The notes under the pieces: generated by a model
Database searches by the model: none
What the model was told of the DNA's origin: nothing
The model's input: only the letters and a program-made list of their open reading frames with translations
Position numbers and translations under genes: made by a program
Assembly (NCBI GenBank): GCA_011033025.1
Contig: WFMF01000068.1
Span: 124,001-188,000, forward strand
Direction of reading: 5' to 3'
DNA: 64,000 nt
Source: Beroe forskalii
Lineage: Eukaryota; Ctenophora; Nuda; Beroida; Beroidae
Part shown: positions 23,664 through 36,913 of the stretch, piece after piece
Layout: each line of letters starts with the position of its first letter
Numbering within the stretch: position 1 is the stretch's first letter

Positions 23664-24772
23664 GTTGCTGATCAGGGAACATATTAAGACTCTCTCTGTA
23701 TTCGGTTACCATGGTTCTAGTTTGTGACTCTCGGAGAGTAATTTCGAATTTATTCTGTGATATTTGTCGTGCCACACCGGATTTTATCAAAAGTAGAAAG
23801 ATTTTTTGCAGCCTTCTCTATAAGTTTTTTTTGTAGTTTTTGCTGCTTTCGGATATATGTGATACCAGTCTATACGTCATAAACATTCCTGTTTTCCCGA
23901 AACTACTTGTTACTCAACGAAAGTAGTCAATGTAGTAGCTTCTTTCCTAGTAATTGTTGCTGTTGAGTAGTTGCTGTCAAGGGTTCATATCAAGTCACAC
24001 ATCCATGACCACATTCTCTCATCATGATCTAATAACTTTGCATAGGAAGTATTTCAGAATCACGCGCGCACCTGATGATAAGTTCGAAGTTTCAACATGA
24101 TGAAATAATTTTTTACGAAAATAGCATCTTTTTTCCAAAAATAATGACCATTGTTTATTTTTGTACCCTATTTTAAAATGGCAGACTATGAATTTAATGA
24201 TGGAAATTTATAGCGACGAGACTTCCCTAATATCCCAGCCTATTTAGTCTGTCAATTTAAAACGTCCCTGTTAAATCAGCACTGTAACTGAGAATGGAAA
24301 AAACTGAGATACCATCATATAATTTGAAAAGACAATGCGGAACAGTGGTGATATCAATAGAGGATTCAATTTGGTGCGACACCAGTAATTCATGGCGACT
24401 GCCGGATATCTTGAGATTTGGGGATGAGGAATCATTTCCACAGCCATCTCCCGTCACATTAATTTGTCTGATATCAAACTTATAAACTTTTGTGTGGGAT
24501 GTGACGGGCCATGATTTAAGATCTCTTAGTTTTGAAATCTGTAACCCCAAAACTTTCGTTCTGTCCCTGATTCATAACCCTGTTTGTTATTAACAAGTTC
24601 TGGCCTGAGTCCAAGTCCTCACCTGGCTATCTTCCAAGTTCCATACAAAGCACTGCCTGAGGGCTATTTAATTGCGATAACCACACACACACACATTCTT
24701 CTCTTACACCAACCCACACAATAAGGTTTATTACTCCCAAACAATGAGCTCTGAGGGGAGGGATGAGAATAA

Positions 24773-24840
24773 AGCAGTGTGACGTCATCAACTCACCATT
24801 CAAAACCCTGATAATGACGTCACTTTTAAGTGCCTTTTAT
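24773..24840 (+). repeat. CRE-hairpin element
   Basis: AGTGTGACGTCATCAACTCA, CCATTCAAAACCCTG, ATAATGACGTCACTTTTAAG, TGCCTTTT. Both CRE octamers are exact. Confidence 0.85.
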
Positions 24841-25861
24841 TTATGAGTACACAAACGAACCAGTTCTTGTGGCAGTCACGTGACTACTCTGCTCCACCAA
24901 TGAAAGCTCACGCAGCGCTCCAATCAACCAATCAGAGAGCTCCCCCAGGGCTATTAGTGTGTTGCCTGAGGGCAATTATCTCAGACTACTTTGTGAGCTC
25001 CTGTGTGCTGCTGACAGCTCTGTGTATTATATAAATATTGAGATGCCCCTGTTGAATATATATAAATATATTGCATATAATTTAGATTGTTTAGGCCTTA
25101 TTTGGGCTGAGAGCATCTAGATCGCTAATATATTCTACATTTTGAGTACTTGATGCTCGAGACGTCAGGTTTAATGTTAAATTCGCAGAATCTCATTTTT
25201 AATTCTCGTTGTTAACGAATATGTTATATTTCTTGAGGCATATGTAACGGTGTTTCAATGCTCCTGAGATTTCTCTTATTTGAGAGTTTGTTGCGTTGTT
25301 TCTCTTTCTTTTTCCTGCTGAATATTTGGTATCCTTTATGCTTAATATAGCTCGAGCTATATCGATTATGACCATAAAAACAACTCGACAGGCTTTGCAC
25401 GAGCAATATTGCTTCTCAAACTCCATTGCCCTCCTTGTCTTTTGGACCAATATATCATTCCGATTTAATGAAGCCTCAATCTCAACTGAATCACTCGAAG
25501 CAGTCTCAATATAACTGGTGGAGACTGCCTGAAAATATTTCCCATGATTATAATTCCCAAATATTTGCCTGTTATTAATAAAGTAATAAGCATCCCAACG
25601 TATTCTCCCAGCGTACATATCATTGACTAGGCATCTACTTCCATCCCCTACAACTTATTGTTTTAATCATGTGTTAATAGTTGCTTATATAGCTGTGTTT
25701 AACTCCCCTGTTGTAGAGCCTACTACGCTAGACTTCAAAGGCCAGATTAGCACTACTAACTGGATATCATCAATGTTTTAAAAAGTTCCCTATATTGCCT
25801 CCTCGTGTCAAGGGTATTAACATCTGGGCTCATTGGGGGTGTAAGAGGGTGTTCTGTGGGG

Positions 25862-25930
25862 CGAATAGGCGAATGAGTTTGCTCAACTCACTGCTTTAAA
25901 CCTTGATAATGACGTCACTCACAGTCGCCT
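25862..25930 (+). repeat. CRE-hairpin element
   Basis: CGAATAGGCGAATGAG at the left end, CTTTAAACCTTGATAATGAC core, GTCACTCACAGTCGCCT right arm. Right octamer exact. Confidence 0.8.
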
Positions 25931-25964
25931 GCAGTTCGTGTGTGACTTTGGCTATCCTGACTAG

Positions 25965-26060
25965 ATCATGACATTGACCAATCAGCGCGCGAGTTCATTG
26001 TAAACTCGTGCTCTGACCAATCAGCACGCAAGGTTTCTGTCAACTCGTACTCTGATTCGG
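25965..26060. repeat. CCAAT palindrome element, with internal duplication
   Basis: ATGACATTGACCAATCAGCG, CGCGAGTTCA, TGTAAACTCGTGCTCTGACC, then a second arm CAATCAGCACGC ... AACTCGTACTCTGATT. It looks like one palindrome with an extra copy of part of the unit. Flanks CTGACTAGATC and CCAGACTAGATC on the two sides may be a duplicated target or part of the element. Confidence 0.7.
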
Positions 26061-26187
26061 TATAACCAGACTAGATCTTATCTGAGCCGGAAAGCCTTAA
26101 TTCGGGATCACTTAGATCAAACTTAGTTAACAAAATCACTGAAGATAGGAGGGCTTGTGGGACCGACGACCGTAACTTGCGATATCA

Positions 26188-26340
26188 TCCTTGACACCTC
26201 TTTATCCTTGACACCACTTCATCTTGACACCAGTTCACCTTGGCACCAGTTCATCATGACATCATTCCACCTGACACCAGTCTACTGATTACTCTTCTTA
26301 ATTCACATTGACACCAATTCATGCTGATACCATTTTTATC
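26188..26340. repeat. Minisatellite, TTGACACCA units
   Basis: About nine imperfect units of roughly 16-18 bp around TTGACACCAGTTCATC. Degenerate towards both ends. Confidence 0.75.
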
Positions 26341-27078
26341 AACAACAATTTTAATCAAACACCATTTTCAAATATAGCGACGTTTTTCTCGGTCAAAATA
26401 ATAGAATTTTTCGCATTTATAGATCATAAAGCTGTGTGTGACCAATTTTTTGTTCGTGTCCATTGTGAATTGATTCTCACAAAATATAAAGATCTCCGAG
26501 TGACGACAATTCAGTTTCATTCGAGCTTTGACTAACCTTTTTTTTATTTCATATTTTCTGAATAGCATTTCCATTTCTTGGTCAGACGCACGCGATGTTG
26601 CCGCCCTCATAACGATTTAGCCCACCGCGCTGACACTAGAAAATAATACGCACTTAAAACCGAGACTCTGCTTTTCTGCAGAATTTAATTTCTTACGATC
26701 GTCTTGCGACTCAGTTCTTGATTTTTCACATAGGCGAATTATTTCGATAATATGATGCTGCGCACGAGTATTTAAATTACAGCAGTTTGATTTTCGGTCT
26801 CATCGTTTCTCCAATCCAAAGCCAGATCCTGACTTCATTCCCAATTACACCGATGTTTCTTGCGCGTGTCAGATCTGCTGCTAGACATCATTAAGCGATT
26901 ACTAGACTATCAGTAGCGGTTTTACCGATCAAGTTACGTGTAATTTCATCATATTATCCCCGTCTAAAAGTTGCAACGTTCAAACGCGATCTTTGTTCTA
27001 AATCCACATAATATTCGTCCACCAATGAATGCCCGCTGCCGTATAGTCGTACGGTCGCCAAGATGACGGAATCCTAGC

Positions 27079-27092
27079 GTTACCATGGTAAC
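27079..27092. promoter_or_regulatory. Perfect X-box-like palindrome
   Basis: GTTACCATGGTAAC is a perfect 14-bp palindrome and fits the RFX X-box pattern. Function not shown. Confidence 0.45.
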
Positions 27093-28113
27093 ACCATGAT
27101 GACCTATCCGATACATATATGTACATTGCACAATATGTGCAGGGCCTGGTTTAATTCAATTCCCTTACCGGTGTGAGACACTCCACCCATCTTTGATTAG
27201 GTAATCTGTAGAGATCATTCCTCAAAACTGATACTGCTGTCATCATTAGTGGATTGCATCGCTATGGTTTTGTACCGTTTTTAAAATATGAATTGACATT
27301 ATTGTAATTTGTATGTGCCTTTCTTTGTCCGTTCTTCCAAATTTCCGCGACAGTTTTTAAATTTAAAAATCACATCTACTGTTCGTGACTGCTCCCAAAC
27401 CAATCAACTTTACCCCTTGTAGACGGTCATAGTATGCACGCTGCATAATTGCGTTAACACCAATATTAGGTTTTGACCTGTTCACATATCATTACGTGCA
27501 GGTAATCTCTTTGACATGCCCCTTCTGCAAAAGAGATATTATTTCTGCATGGGTGTCATTGAATTACAGACAATTTGACGCAGACAGACGAGTGTTTTTT
27601 CTCTGGAATGTGGATTGTTGAAGTGTTAGTTCTTTTGTCTCACGTCACCCCATCACGTATATAATGGTTCCCGCTTTTTCCACTGGAATTCGTATAAAAA
27701 CGTCATTCGGCAGGTGACATCGTCACCGTTTTCTTGTCATCTGGGATTTACCCGTCTTTTGTTTCGAATTCTTCTGCTCCACGATCTCAATCAAATGGCT
27801 ACTTTCATGTTAGATTGAAATAAATTGTTAATACTGAAACAAACTTTGAATTCTGAAAATAAATCGCTTGCGCGTGCTCACATGACCAAACCTCTTCAAT
27901 TTGAATTGTTTCTGGGCAACAAATAAGTAGAATATATAATTATCTGGTCACGTGTGACCCCCTTTCGTATGTATGGCAGATATTTAGCTAATAATGGCTG
28001 AATATTTTATGTACATGTTAAAATACATATTATATTGACCGGAGGATTGTGTTAGTTCTATGTTCATAAATTTGTCGAATCAACGCGTGCTGATGTCAAT
28101 CGTTTGAGATATA

Positions 28114-28898
28114 CCTTATTACAGGAAATATCGCCTTCAGAAAAATGAGCCTACATGTCATTAAGCTACATGAAATTAAGCCCTTTTTTGAGGCCCTAGG
28201 GCTTAATTACATGTAAGCCTAATTTAATGCATTCTTAAATACATGCAGCCAAATTATCATTGTGGAGATATAGATTTCATGAGATATAAATTTCAGCCTT
28301 GTATGCAAATAATTAAGACTTTATATGTTACGAATTAGGAATTTTTGGCTTAATTTTTCATTTGACACTTTGATAGTTTAAATTACTCTCCAATTACCAC
28401 TTCACACAGTTAATCACAATTGGGGAATTTTCAGAGACGATAATTAGTATGACAAAATAACCTATAGAATAAATTATCACAGTATGAGAATCTTATCAGG
28501 TACATCAAATTAATGATCGAATATTTTTCCACTAAACACCACATAATGGCTGATTATCAAAACGGCCTTGGAAACATTGCATGCTATGTAAATTCAGGTA
28601 TGAAGGATTGAAGGTATGATGGAGTGTCAAGGAGTGAGCTCCAAGATGAGTCTCTTGCATTATTGATAGTTTGGCAATACCAGTGGCTTTCCATCCGGCA
28701 TCAATTCAAAGCTTAATCAATACTGAATAATGAATAATTTAACAAAAATCAATGTTTTCGAACTTATTTATGCTCAAATTTGCTTGAAAAATTAGTCCTC
28801 ATGAAATTAAGATTACATGTCATTAAGGTCCATGAAATTAAGCCCTTTTCGAGACCTTAGGGCTTAATTATATGTAAACTTAATTTCCTGTAATAAGG
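28114..28898. mobile_element. 785-bp non-autonomous element, TA-flanked
   Basis: The left end is CCTTATTACAGGAAAT and the right end its inverse, ATTTCCTGTAATAAGG. The dinucleotide TA lies directly outside both ends (28112-28113 and 28899-28900), as for Tc1/mariner-type insertions. A sub-repeat of about 85 bp with the palindromic words ATTAAGCCC/GGGCTTAAT lies near each end in the same orientation (about 28150-28220 and 28815-28885). No transposase frame is present. The superfamily is inferred from the TA flanks only. Confidence 0.75.
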
Positions 28899-29331
28899 TA
28901 TCCTGATATAGAGCCATATTTCAAATTTTAGGTAGAGTCAATGCTGTTATGGTTTCTATTTAATTGAGCTATATCATTTGAGCCTTTCGTTTCTACAATC
29001 GGGCCACCCTTCCTAGATTCGTTGCGACTTTCTTCATTTAGATATTTCTTAGGAGCCTTTTGTCAATGAAACCCACTTCGTAATCTTCTCCTGGTTATCA
29101 TTTCTCGATAAAACCAGTCACAGGTTCGGTTTTGGTTGTCTAAAAACGCCTGGTTAACCGGTATTTCGTTTTCGATGCGGTCGTTTCCTCCTTGGTACCT
29201 ACATTACTCGGTACTTTACTGAGATAATATACTCGGTACTTGACCGGTGAAATTATAACAGCTATAGGACTTCAGATATATAGTGCAAGTATATACTGAT
29301 AACGAGATATACCTGATAGTATCAACTAAGT

Positions 29332-29401
29332 AAAACGGCGATTTGATGACCACAGCGCTCCATTCTAACCCCTGATAATGACGTCACTCTCAACCACCTA
29401 T
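29332..29401 (+). repeat. CRE-hairpin element
   Basis: AAAACGGCGATTTGATGACC, CTCCATTCTAACCCCTGATA, ATGACGTCACTCTCAACCAC, CTATA. Right octamer exact. Confidence 0.85.
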
Positions 29402-30460
29402 ACTTTGCCAATGAGACCTCTAAGTACTACAGAAGGTTATAATTCGTGTCATGATTGATTATTATACTCGTGTGAACCTTGCAGACTCTTCAGCATATTA
29501 CCAGGTGTTTGGTGTGATGGGTTATCTGGTATATGGAATATTCCCGCGCGAAATTAGAAGGTGTTTCGTCATAAATCAGCCACGTTTTCGTCATCGATCA
29601 GCATTTTCTTTGTCATCAATATGTCCTTTTAAACTGTAATAATGGCCTTCATTAATTTAGTGGTAGATAGTGGTTTTTGTGTTTCTAAAGTCCTGCCGAC
29701 TGGCAAAGGACAAGGGTAGACTCTTCACCAATTCGGCGCCCTCGGCCGATCTCTCTACAACCACCTTTAATCTTTATCAGACGTTGGTTATTAAAATTAG
29801 TTAATTTATGATCTGCATTGCATATTTTTATTATCCCACGATAATTTTATCAGAAAAGCTTATCTCGTTACTTATCATGCAATAGTCAACCGTTCGATAT
29901 ATATTAATGTGTTATTCTTGTATATTAACTTATCTGATAATCTTACAATCCTTATTATCAGTTTGACCGTCAATAAATCTACACAAGAAAGTCTCTTTTG
30001 GTCTGATATATTCTTCGCTGTTTGATTTCATATATTTTCAAATAATTACTGAAACCTGCACTGTTTGTCCGCTCAAATGATCCCTTTGTTTCGTCTCTTT
30101 CCTCTTTTTATTTAAACAATGTCTTGTTATCTTTGAATTGATAAATCAAGTCTATTTTCTTTTATTCCCCTATTTGTTATACTTGAAGAGATATCAAGAT
30201 AAATATACTCATCAAGATAATAACTCTAAATACGGTTTCCTGAAGTCTACCTAAATTAACGTTTACCCTCATTAGTACACAATATTCCAGCTGTAGAATT
30301 AAGTTAATCTGGTACTAAATAGTGTCTATTTTAATCCCCACTTCCGCCGTGGTAAATTAAACAGCCCCATTATGAGATTTTATAAGTAGCACATTATAAT
30401 TTCTAATAGGGTCAGATGTCCAAGTGATGAGTCCACGCTATGAACAAAGGTTTCGGCCAT

Positions 30461-30535
30461 GAAATAGGCGTTTGATGCAATCAATTTACCATTTTAAATC
30501 CTGAAAATTATCTATCCTTCCAATGTCTATTTTTC
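30461..30535 (+). repeat. CRE-hairpin element
   Basis: GAAATAGGCGTTTGATGCAA, TCAATTTACCATTTTAAATC, decayed CRE, AATGTCTATTTTTCG. Confidence 0.75.
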
Positions 30536-30637
30536 GTCCAAGACCCAGCCACCATTTTAATTACACATGCCTCAGGGCTTACTCATGCTTGAATACCTAA
30601 AGTTATGTTTGAATTGATCAGTGACCAGCACACAGGG

Positions 30638-30698
30638 AGTAGGCGTTTGATCGTAAGGTTTTAATACTGAATTTTTGACTTTCCACCGCCTATTTTCG
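30638..30698. repeat. CRE-hairpin element, ends preserved
   Basis: AGTAGGCGTTTGATCG ... TTTCCACCGCCTATTTTCGC. CRE octamers lost. Confidence 0.6.
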
Positions 30699-30951
30699 CA
30701 GCTCGACTCCCAAACATCACGTGAGAGCCACGGTCCTGATGAGAATCAAATTAATCAGACTTTAATCTCCGCTGTATATATTAATTACTTGACTAAGAGC
30801 ATGTTCGTTATGCAGATGTTGCCAAGCCAAATTGTTCTGACTCGCAGAAATGTCAACTCGAAACATTTGTGGTAGACTCCTAGAAAATTGTTCTCTGACT
30901 TGACCGTTGATTTTATGATATTTTTGACATGTTGGAAAGGAGCAGAATTAT

Positions 30952-31018
30952 TGGCAGTTGGGAATGACGTCATTATCAGGGATTAGAATGATGAATTGTT
31001 GATACACCAAACTGTTTG
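30952..31018 (-). repeat. CRE-hairpin element
   Basis: GCAGTTGGGAATGACGTCAT, TATCAGGGATTAGAATGATG, AATTGTTGATACACC. One exact octamer. Confidence 0.8.
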
Positions 31019-34000
31019 CTATATTCATTCCCTATTTCCCAAATGTTTGTTATAGCGATGTTGGAAACGGTTATTAAATTCGGTTGATTTGAGAGTCCTG
31101 TGCTTCCTCGTTAAACGAGCAGTTTAATGTCGTGATCACGTGGTTTAGAGCGGCCTGATGTTTCTTAACCAGTTAACCGTTTATATAATCTTTAACCCTC
31201 CCTTCAACTCATGGATGAAATTGCTTTCGTTAGGCTCTGTCGTTTTCTGCTGTCACTCCAGCTTTGAGAACATGATTTGAAATAAATTCACCGAGTGATT
31301 TGAAAATCGCATTTTGCAATCATCATTTGGAGAAGGATATTATCATTTCTATTCTAACATTCAGTTCACACCACGCTGTTTTATTATCAGTCTCATCTTC
31401 TTGTGTTCTACCACCTACATGAAAGAAATTATGCCAAATTACTCTCCAATTTCACGTTAATTCTCTCAAATGTACTTACCATAGCGTTCCTGAACTATGT
31501 CACTGAATTACAGGCAATAAATCTAGATCGAGTATCAAGAAGCATCAATTGAGTTGCCACTTTTTTAATGATTTGTATGACCACTCACCACGCCCTGACC
31601 TTACGTGTATTCGTAGGGTACATCGATGACGAAACAGACTCGATTGCCATGACAACACATATTTCCATGACAACTTACATATCCATGTTATCATGACATG
31701 ACCATTGCTGCATGAATTGCCATCATTATGACATACGACCATATGGAATGTACAATTTGACAAACTTATGTCATCGTATTTATGGTGTGGTTATTGCATC
31801 CTGATTCATTTTGATCATATTTTGCTCCGATTGCTTCTGTCACAGCTGTACCAAGGGAAACATCTTCTGATTTATTCCACCTACATTATCCACCCATTTG
31901 ATTGGTTCTCCCTTGACATACATGTTCATATTCTATTAGTGTCAGTAACGGGGTTGATCATGTGACCCATCAGAATGTCAAATGTCAATTAATCTGACCA
32001 ATCAAATAGCTTTCACCAAATTGCTCGGGTTCTACCCTTTCCTGGTTCTTTGTTCGACCACTTCCTCATAGAATTTAAATGTCTTATTACAATCCTGATT
32101 ATTATTTTAACTTCACCCAAGATCAAATATTCACGGCTAATTTCAGGATTGTTATTGCTGATTATTCAGGATATTATTCGCCGCACTCTCATTTTGTTGT
32201 TGTTTTGTCTACATCTCATCTTTCTTCCACCTTATTTGCACCTGTCATATATATACAAGCAGGAAATCTGTGAGATGTGATTGGCGGTTCCCATGGCAAC
32301 CCCGCCGAATGCAGGCTTCTCATTGGATAAGATGTATATTTCCACTACAGCAGGTCCCTGTACATATCGAATCTATCTGCTGTGGTATTCCCAGGCTTTT
32401 AGAGTGCATGTTCTGCAGGTGGTACTGCTAGGTTTAGCTCACGTGACATGATCTCTGAGCTCCTATTGGTAGGTGGTTTCAAGTTTAGTGGTTTATTATT
32501 GGTTGATGTACATGTTTGCTGAGTTGTGATTGGTCAGTGACCCATGTGAGTGGAAGAGCGTGGTTCTTGCTTGTTTCTCAAGTGTTTGTTGTTGAGCGTG
32601 TATTTCACTCATTGTGGATTTCATCCAGCCTTGTGGTTCATTCGAAACATTGAGTTTAACATGTTTCACTGTTTTGTGAATCGTTGTCTTATCAACACCC
32701 TGGTTGGCCCTTCTATTCTCCCATTCTGGTTTTGCCATTTATATATTTTCTCCGCTTTCGTTTCGAATCATAATTTAACTTTTCGTTACTAAATCTATCA
32801 CGTAAGACATCTAGAATTTACCAACACCTTACAGAGTTACAGACCAATCAATTCCTCCCCAATGTATGATGAGACGTCTGAAAAAGTAGAAAAACCTCAA
32901 TTTTCAACATTTCATTTGATACATTATGCCATTAATCCTTCTCATCACACGCCCTCTAAATTACTTAATTAGACACCTTTTCCTGAGTACCATGGCACAT
33001 ACACGAGCACTGATACTCTATGCCAGACCGGATACGTCTCGTTTTCTCCCCCGCACCTAGCACCACTATATTGATATTGCGGTGAAATTGCATAAGAAAT
33101 ATTATTGGCACTTTCATTTCACAAACCTGAATATCATCACCGTTTTTTACGATGATTGATGCAATATATCTTATCCTTTTATCATCATGAGACGAACATA
33201 GATTTCAGTGATATTATTTTTGCTGCAGTTTTTAGTAACAGGGTTTGAGTGCCTTATCTGGTCCTCGTTTTGACACCCGCCTTCCTCTTTGATCAAATCT
33301 TCACCCTTCTCTGCGTAGGACTTCAAATTCATGATATACTTGTCTCTCGATGAACTAAACAACTGTTCTTTTTTCATGAAAATCCTATTTTTGTTCCTCG
33401 TGTTACTGTTTTATGGGTTTTGTTCTAAATTTTGTTATTATAAAAACTGTTTCACCGGGTCCTAAGTAGGGTAGTTTCATAGTAATTTCTGTAATTGTTT
33501 TCGGTCAATTGGAAGCTTATCTCACGCCTTTTTTTGTTCAAAGGCTCTTTATTTTATCAATGTTTCTTGACGTTTTCCTTGTCGGCTGATTGATTTCCCA
33601 CGCCCAAATTTATTGCCGTCTCAGCGTCTACATACTTTCTCTGCCGATGACGGAACCAAAGAATTTATCAGATACCTTTTCGATGATTTGGACAATTGAA
33701 CCAACGGCTACTTGATCTAATTCTGAAATTTCATTGGTTCACGATTGGTTTACGTAATAAATTCCAGTATCACGATTGGGACAATAGTCGTCGTTTTGGC
33801 GTGGTTCTAAGTGAGTGATAACCGTTTTATTGCGATTTAATGACTTCTGAGCCTCCCTTGATTGTTTCGATAAGACCATTGATCCTATTAAGTGGGCCGT
33901 TGAGAGTAACCTGATTTAAACGACAGTTTACCGAATCTTTACAAGACCTCTTCATAAACAAATCTCGTGAGAATTGTTTATCCACCTTTTTGTGAACATA

Positions 34001-34086
34001 AACCGACTTTTAATAAATGTCCACGCTTTCCCATAAACTTAGGCAGTTGGGCAGCCTCAGGGCTCTGAATTAATCTCACTCGTGAA

Positions 34087-34158
34087 AAATAAGCGAGTGA
34101 ATATTACGTCATTATCATACATCACAATGTTGAATTGTTGTCACTGGACCACCTTTTA
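34087..34158 (-). repeat. CRE-hairpin element
   Basis: AAATAAGCGAGTGAATATTA, CGTCATTATCATAC, GTTGAATTGTTGTCACTGGA, CCACCTTTT. Confidence 0.75.
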
Positions 34159-34304
34159 TCTCGCTTGTGACACGGATATGAATTGACCTTTTCTCTGATA
34201 TTGACCGTTATCTAAACATGTTATCTTTACTCCGTGATATCCTGAGCAAGGTACAGGAGTAAATTGTTACGATGTCGTTAGCAATGCTAACAGTCCTGCC
34301 TGAC

Positions 34305-34376
34305 GAATAGACCTTTAAATATCCACAATTCACCATTATAAGCTATGATAATGACGTCATTCTCTTCTGCCTATTT
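34305..34376 (+). repeat. CRE-hairpin element
   Basis: GAATAGACCTTTAAATATCC, ACAATTCACCATTATAAGCT, ATGATAATGACGTCATTCTC, TTCTGCCTATTTG. Confidence 0.85.
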
Positions 34377-35892
34377 GCCGCATGCGACGCATAATATATT
34401 TTACATGTTATCCTAATTGCCCGGTTAATTAGCTCCCATTTAGTGCGGTCAATGGCCCTTGTTATGGATCTAACGGATCTATGAACTGATAAAATATCAT
34501 ATATCCCCCTTGATATCTAAATTTCGTTTCTTTCCATCCTACATTCGTGGGTTCTTGATTCTTGAGAATCTTAACTAGTAGTATTTCTTATGTTTGAAAT
34601 TTTTTCGATGGATTTTATTAGATTCCGATTCGGTTTATGACTGCAAGATTCTAACAATGATTACAACTGAGATTTTATCTGCCTTCTTTATTTCTTGACC
34701 TCATGGGCTATTAATTGATTGTTTTTTCCTGCTCATGTTTTTTATGATGTTCAAATTATTGACGTTTCTTCCTGAGATAGATCAAAGTGGTGTAGACTTG
34801 CTTGTGGATCAAAGCAATTTTGACAGTATAAAAAGATGCAACAGTGTAGCAGATTCCTAGAAGTAACAAAAAGATCATAGGAACCATTTGGTTAATCAGA
34901 TCAAAGAAATTATGTCATAAAGAACTACAAAGAACTAAGAAGCAAAAGTTAAGCAAAACTCATGTTTATATCAATTATTTATGTCAAGGAATTCTCGGTG
35001 CAATATGATTATATGTTGGCTTAATTTAACCGAAAATGATAAAAACAATATTACTTTGATGAAGGATCATACGAAAGTGGAGTGTTCCGATTTTAACAAG
35101 ATCTGAGAGGTTTATCTTTAAACATGACATCTCCCCGGAAATTGGCTGCTTTCTTCATAATGCTCTTCATTCGTCAGTTTTATTTCATCAATCTTAACTT
35201 TTGATAGGGTTGTTTTTCATTCCTTCTCACTACTACTCCTCCTACCAATCATTAGGACCCCACTTTGATTTAACGGCTTGGTATCTTCCGAGTTTTTATA
35301 CTGCCCTCCCACGCCGTATCAATAATCATCTTAGTAATGGTATCTCTATCATTGAAGTGAGCTGTCTTGCAGTTTAATTCTCATTAATCTGTTTTACACT
35401 TATTTTTCTCAGTTTCTCACTCTCAGTTTTGTTTTTTCGCTCCCTTTGTGAGTCTCCAATTCATTAGCCTCCTCATTAATTAAACCATCCCCTGATTTAA
35501 ATTTAATCTCTCGTGATACTATCCTGAACCCTCCCACATAAACTATCAGTTTACTCCTCTCCTTCACTCCTCCACTATTCGTTATCACATGGTTCATATT
35601 ATATCCCAGGGTACTTCAGTGGCCGAATCTTTATAAATCAGTAGATCGTATCTCGTGGCATTCCCTCCTCCAAGCTCTGTGTGTTCTGCTTGTTATCTGT
35701 TCTAGAAGGTTCTATATAAATCGCTTTCTCTGCCAGTTAAACCACCGTTTTCTTCTCTCTGCAAGCTCTCTGCATCTACAGACCACCAACTGTCATTTTA
35801 TATGCTGTTAACTGTAAATTATATCACTTCTACATGTCAGCACAGTATATCTCATGGCACTAGATATTAAACCCCCGTGCCAGAAAAATATT

Positions 35893-35958
35893 CAGTCCGA
35901 CGTCAACAATTTACTACATTTTGCTTTAATAATGACGGGTTATTAACCGCCTATTTTC
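35893..35958 (+). repeat. CRE-hairpin element
   Basis: CAGTCCGACGTCAACAATTT, ACTACATTTTGCTTTAATAA, TGACGGGTTATTAACCGCCT, ATTTTC. Confidence 0.7.
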
Positions 35959-36067
35959 ATTCTCGAGGCAAATAAAACGCTGTGTTAAATGAACTTGATC
36001 CGATCGGTCGATGGTCAGATGAACGTTATGCACGATCGCCGCTGCCTCAAATTGTCTCTCAGAAATA

Positions 36068-36138
36068 ATTGATGGTCGAGAGTGACGTCATTATCATGGT
36101 TTAAAATGGAAATTGATGATGTGTTGAGTCGCTTATTG
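36068..36138 (-). repeat. CRE-hairpin element
   Basis: ATTGATGGTCGAGAGTGACG, TCATTATCATGGTTTAAAAT, TTGATGATGTGTTGAGTCGC, TTATTG. Left octamer exact. Confidence 0.85.
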
Positions 36139-36365
36139 TCCGATGAGATGCGTTTGGAACTCTTTCTGATCTTGAAACACAGTGCTTCCTAAAAACGACA
36201 TGCTTCGGTGGCCTCGTTTTCACAAAACACAATAGAATCTCCATTTGAGAGTGCGATCTTTTTGATAAATTAATCCTACTTCGTCGTTCTGTCAGTTGTA
36301 GCTCTTTTGTTTGCATCAAATCATAAATCATTTTTATTCGTACGAATGTCGAACAATCACCAGAG

Positions 36366-36426
36366 TTTGACATTATCAACACACCATTCTAAACCCTGAA
36401 AATGACATCACCTTCAACTTTATTAT
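36366..36426 (+). repeat. CRE-hairpin element
   Basis: TTTGACATTATCAACACACC, ATTCTAAACCCTGAAAATGA, CATCACCTTCAACTT. Both octamers mutated, spacing kept. Confidence 0.75.
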
Positions 36427-36570
36427 TCCGCACTGAGCAGCTGTGACTTGTATCTCCATTGTTCTGACTGTCTTTGTATTTTAGATCTGTCCTGTGTATC
36501 TTGTGCTAGGTATGACGTATGATAGAGATATATAACATGAATCATCTCTGCTGTCCACGCTAACTTTACG

Positions 36571-36634
36571 CCGTTCAAAGTGAGATCGTTATCTTAGTTT
36601 TGAGTGGTATATTAACGACTTCAGCCATCTAATT
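36571..36634 (-). repeat. CRE-hairpin element, degenerate
   Basis: TCAAAGTGAGATCGTTATCT, TAGTTTTGAGTGGTATATTA, ACGACTTCAGCCATCTAA. Confidence 0.5.
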
Positions 36635-36843
36635 CTTTTCCCGCGGGATACGTATGTCTCCAGCGACAGAATTAGTGAGGAGTTTATTTTCGCGGTTTTC
36701 TCACATCTTTTTATCCACTGACAGATCAGCAGTACAAATGTATACTTGTCATACATGCTATACACGTCCATTGTGGTCTTTGCAGAACAATAGACTGCTC
36801 CAAATCGTCATTTCTCGCGTCAGGAACTCTGCGCGCGGAAAAT

Positions 36844-36913
36844 TCGCGGTGAAAACCTCATCATCTTATTTCATTTTCCTATGATAATGACGTTCGCATA
36901 TTCGCCTATTTTT
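36844..36913 (+). repeat. CRE-hairpin element, 3' part
   Basis: TTTTCCTATGATAATGACGT, TCGCATATTCGCCTATTTTT. The left half is poorly conserved. Confidence 0.65.

Noticed and set aside
25199..25618. 139-codon open frame on - strand
   Set aside because: Random-looking composition, no recognisable motif, no flanking exons and another open frame on the opposite strand.
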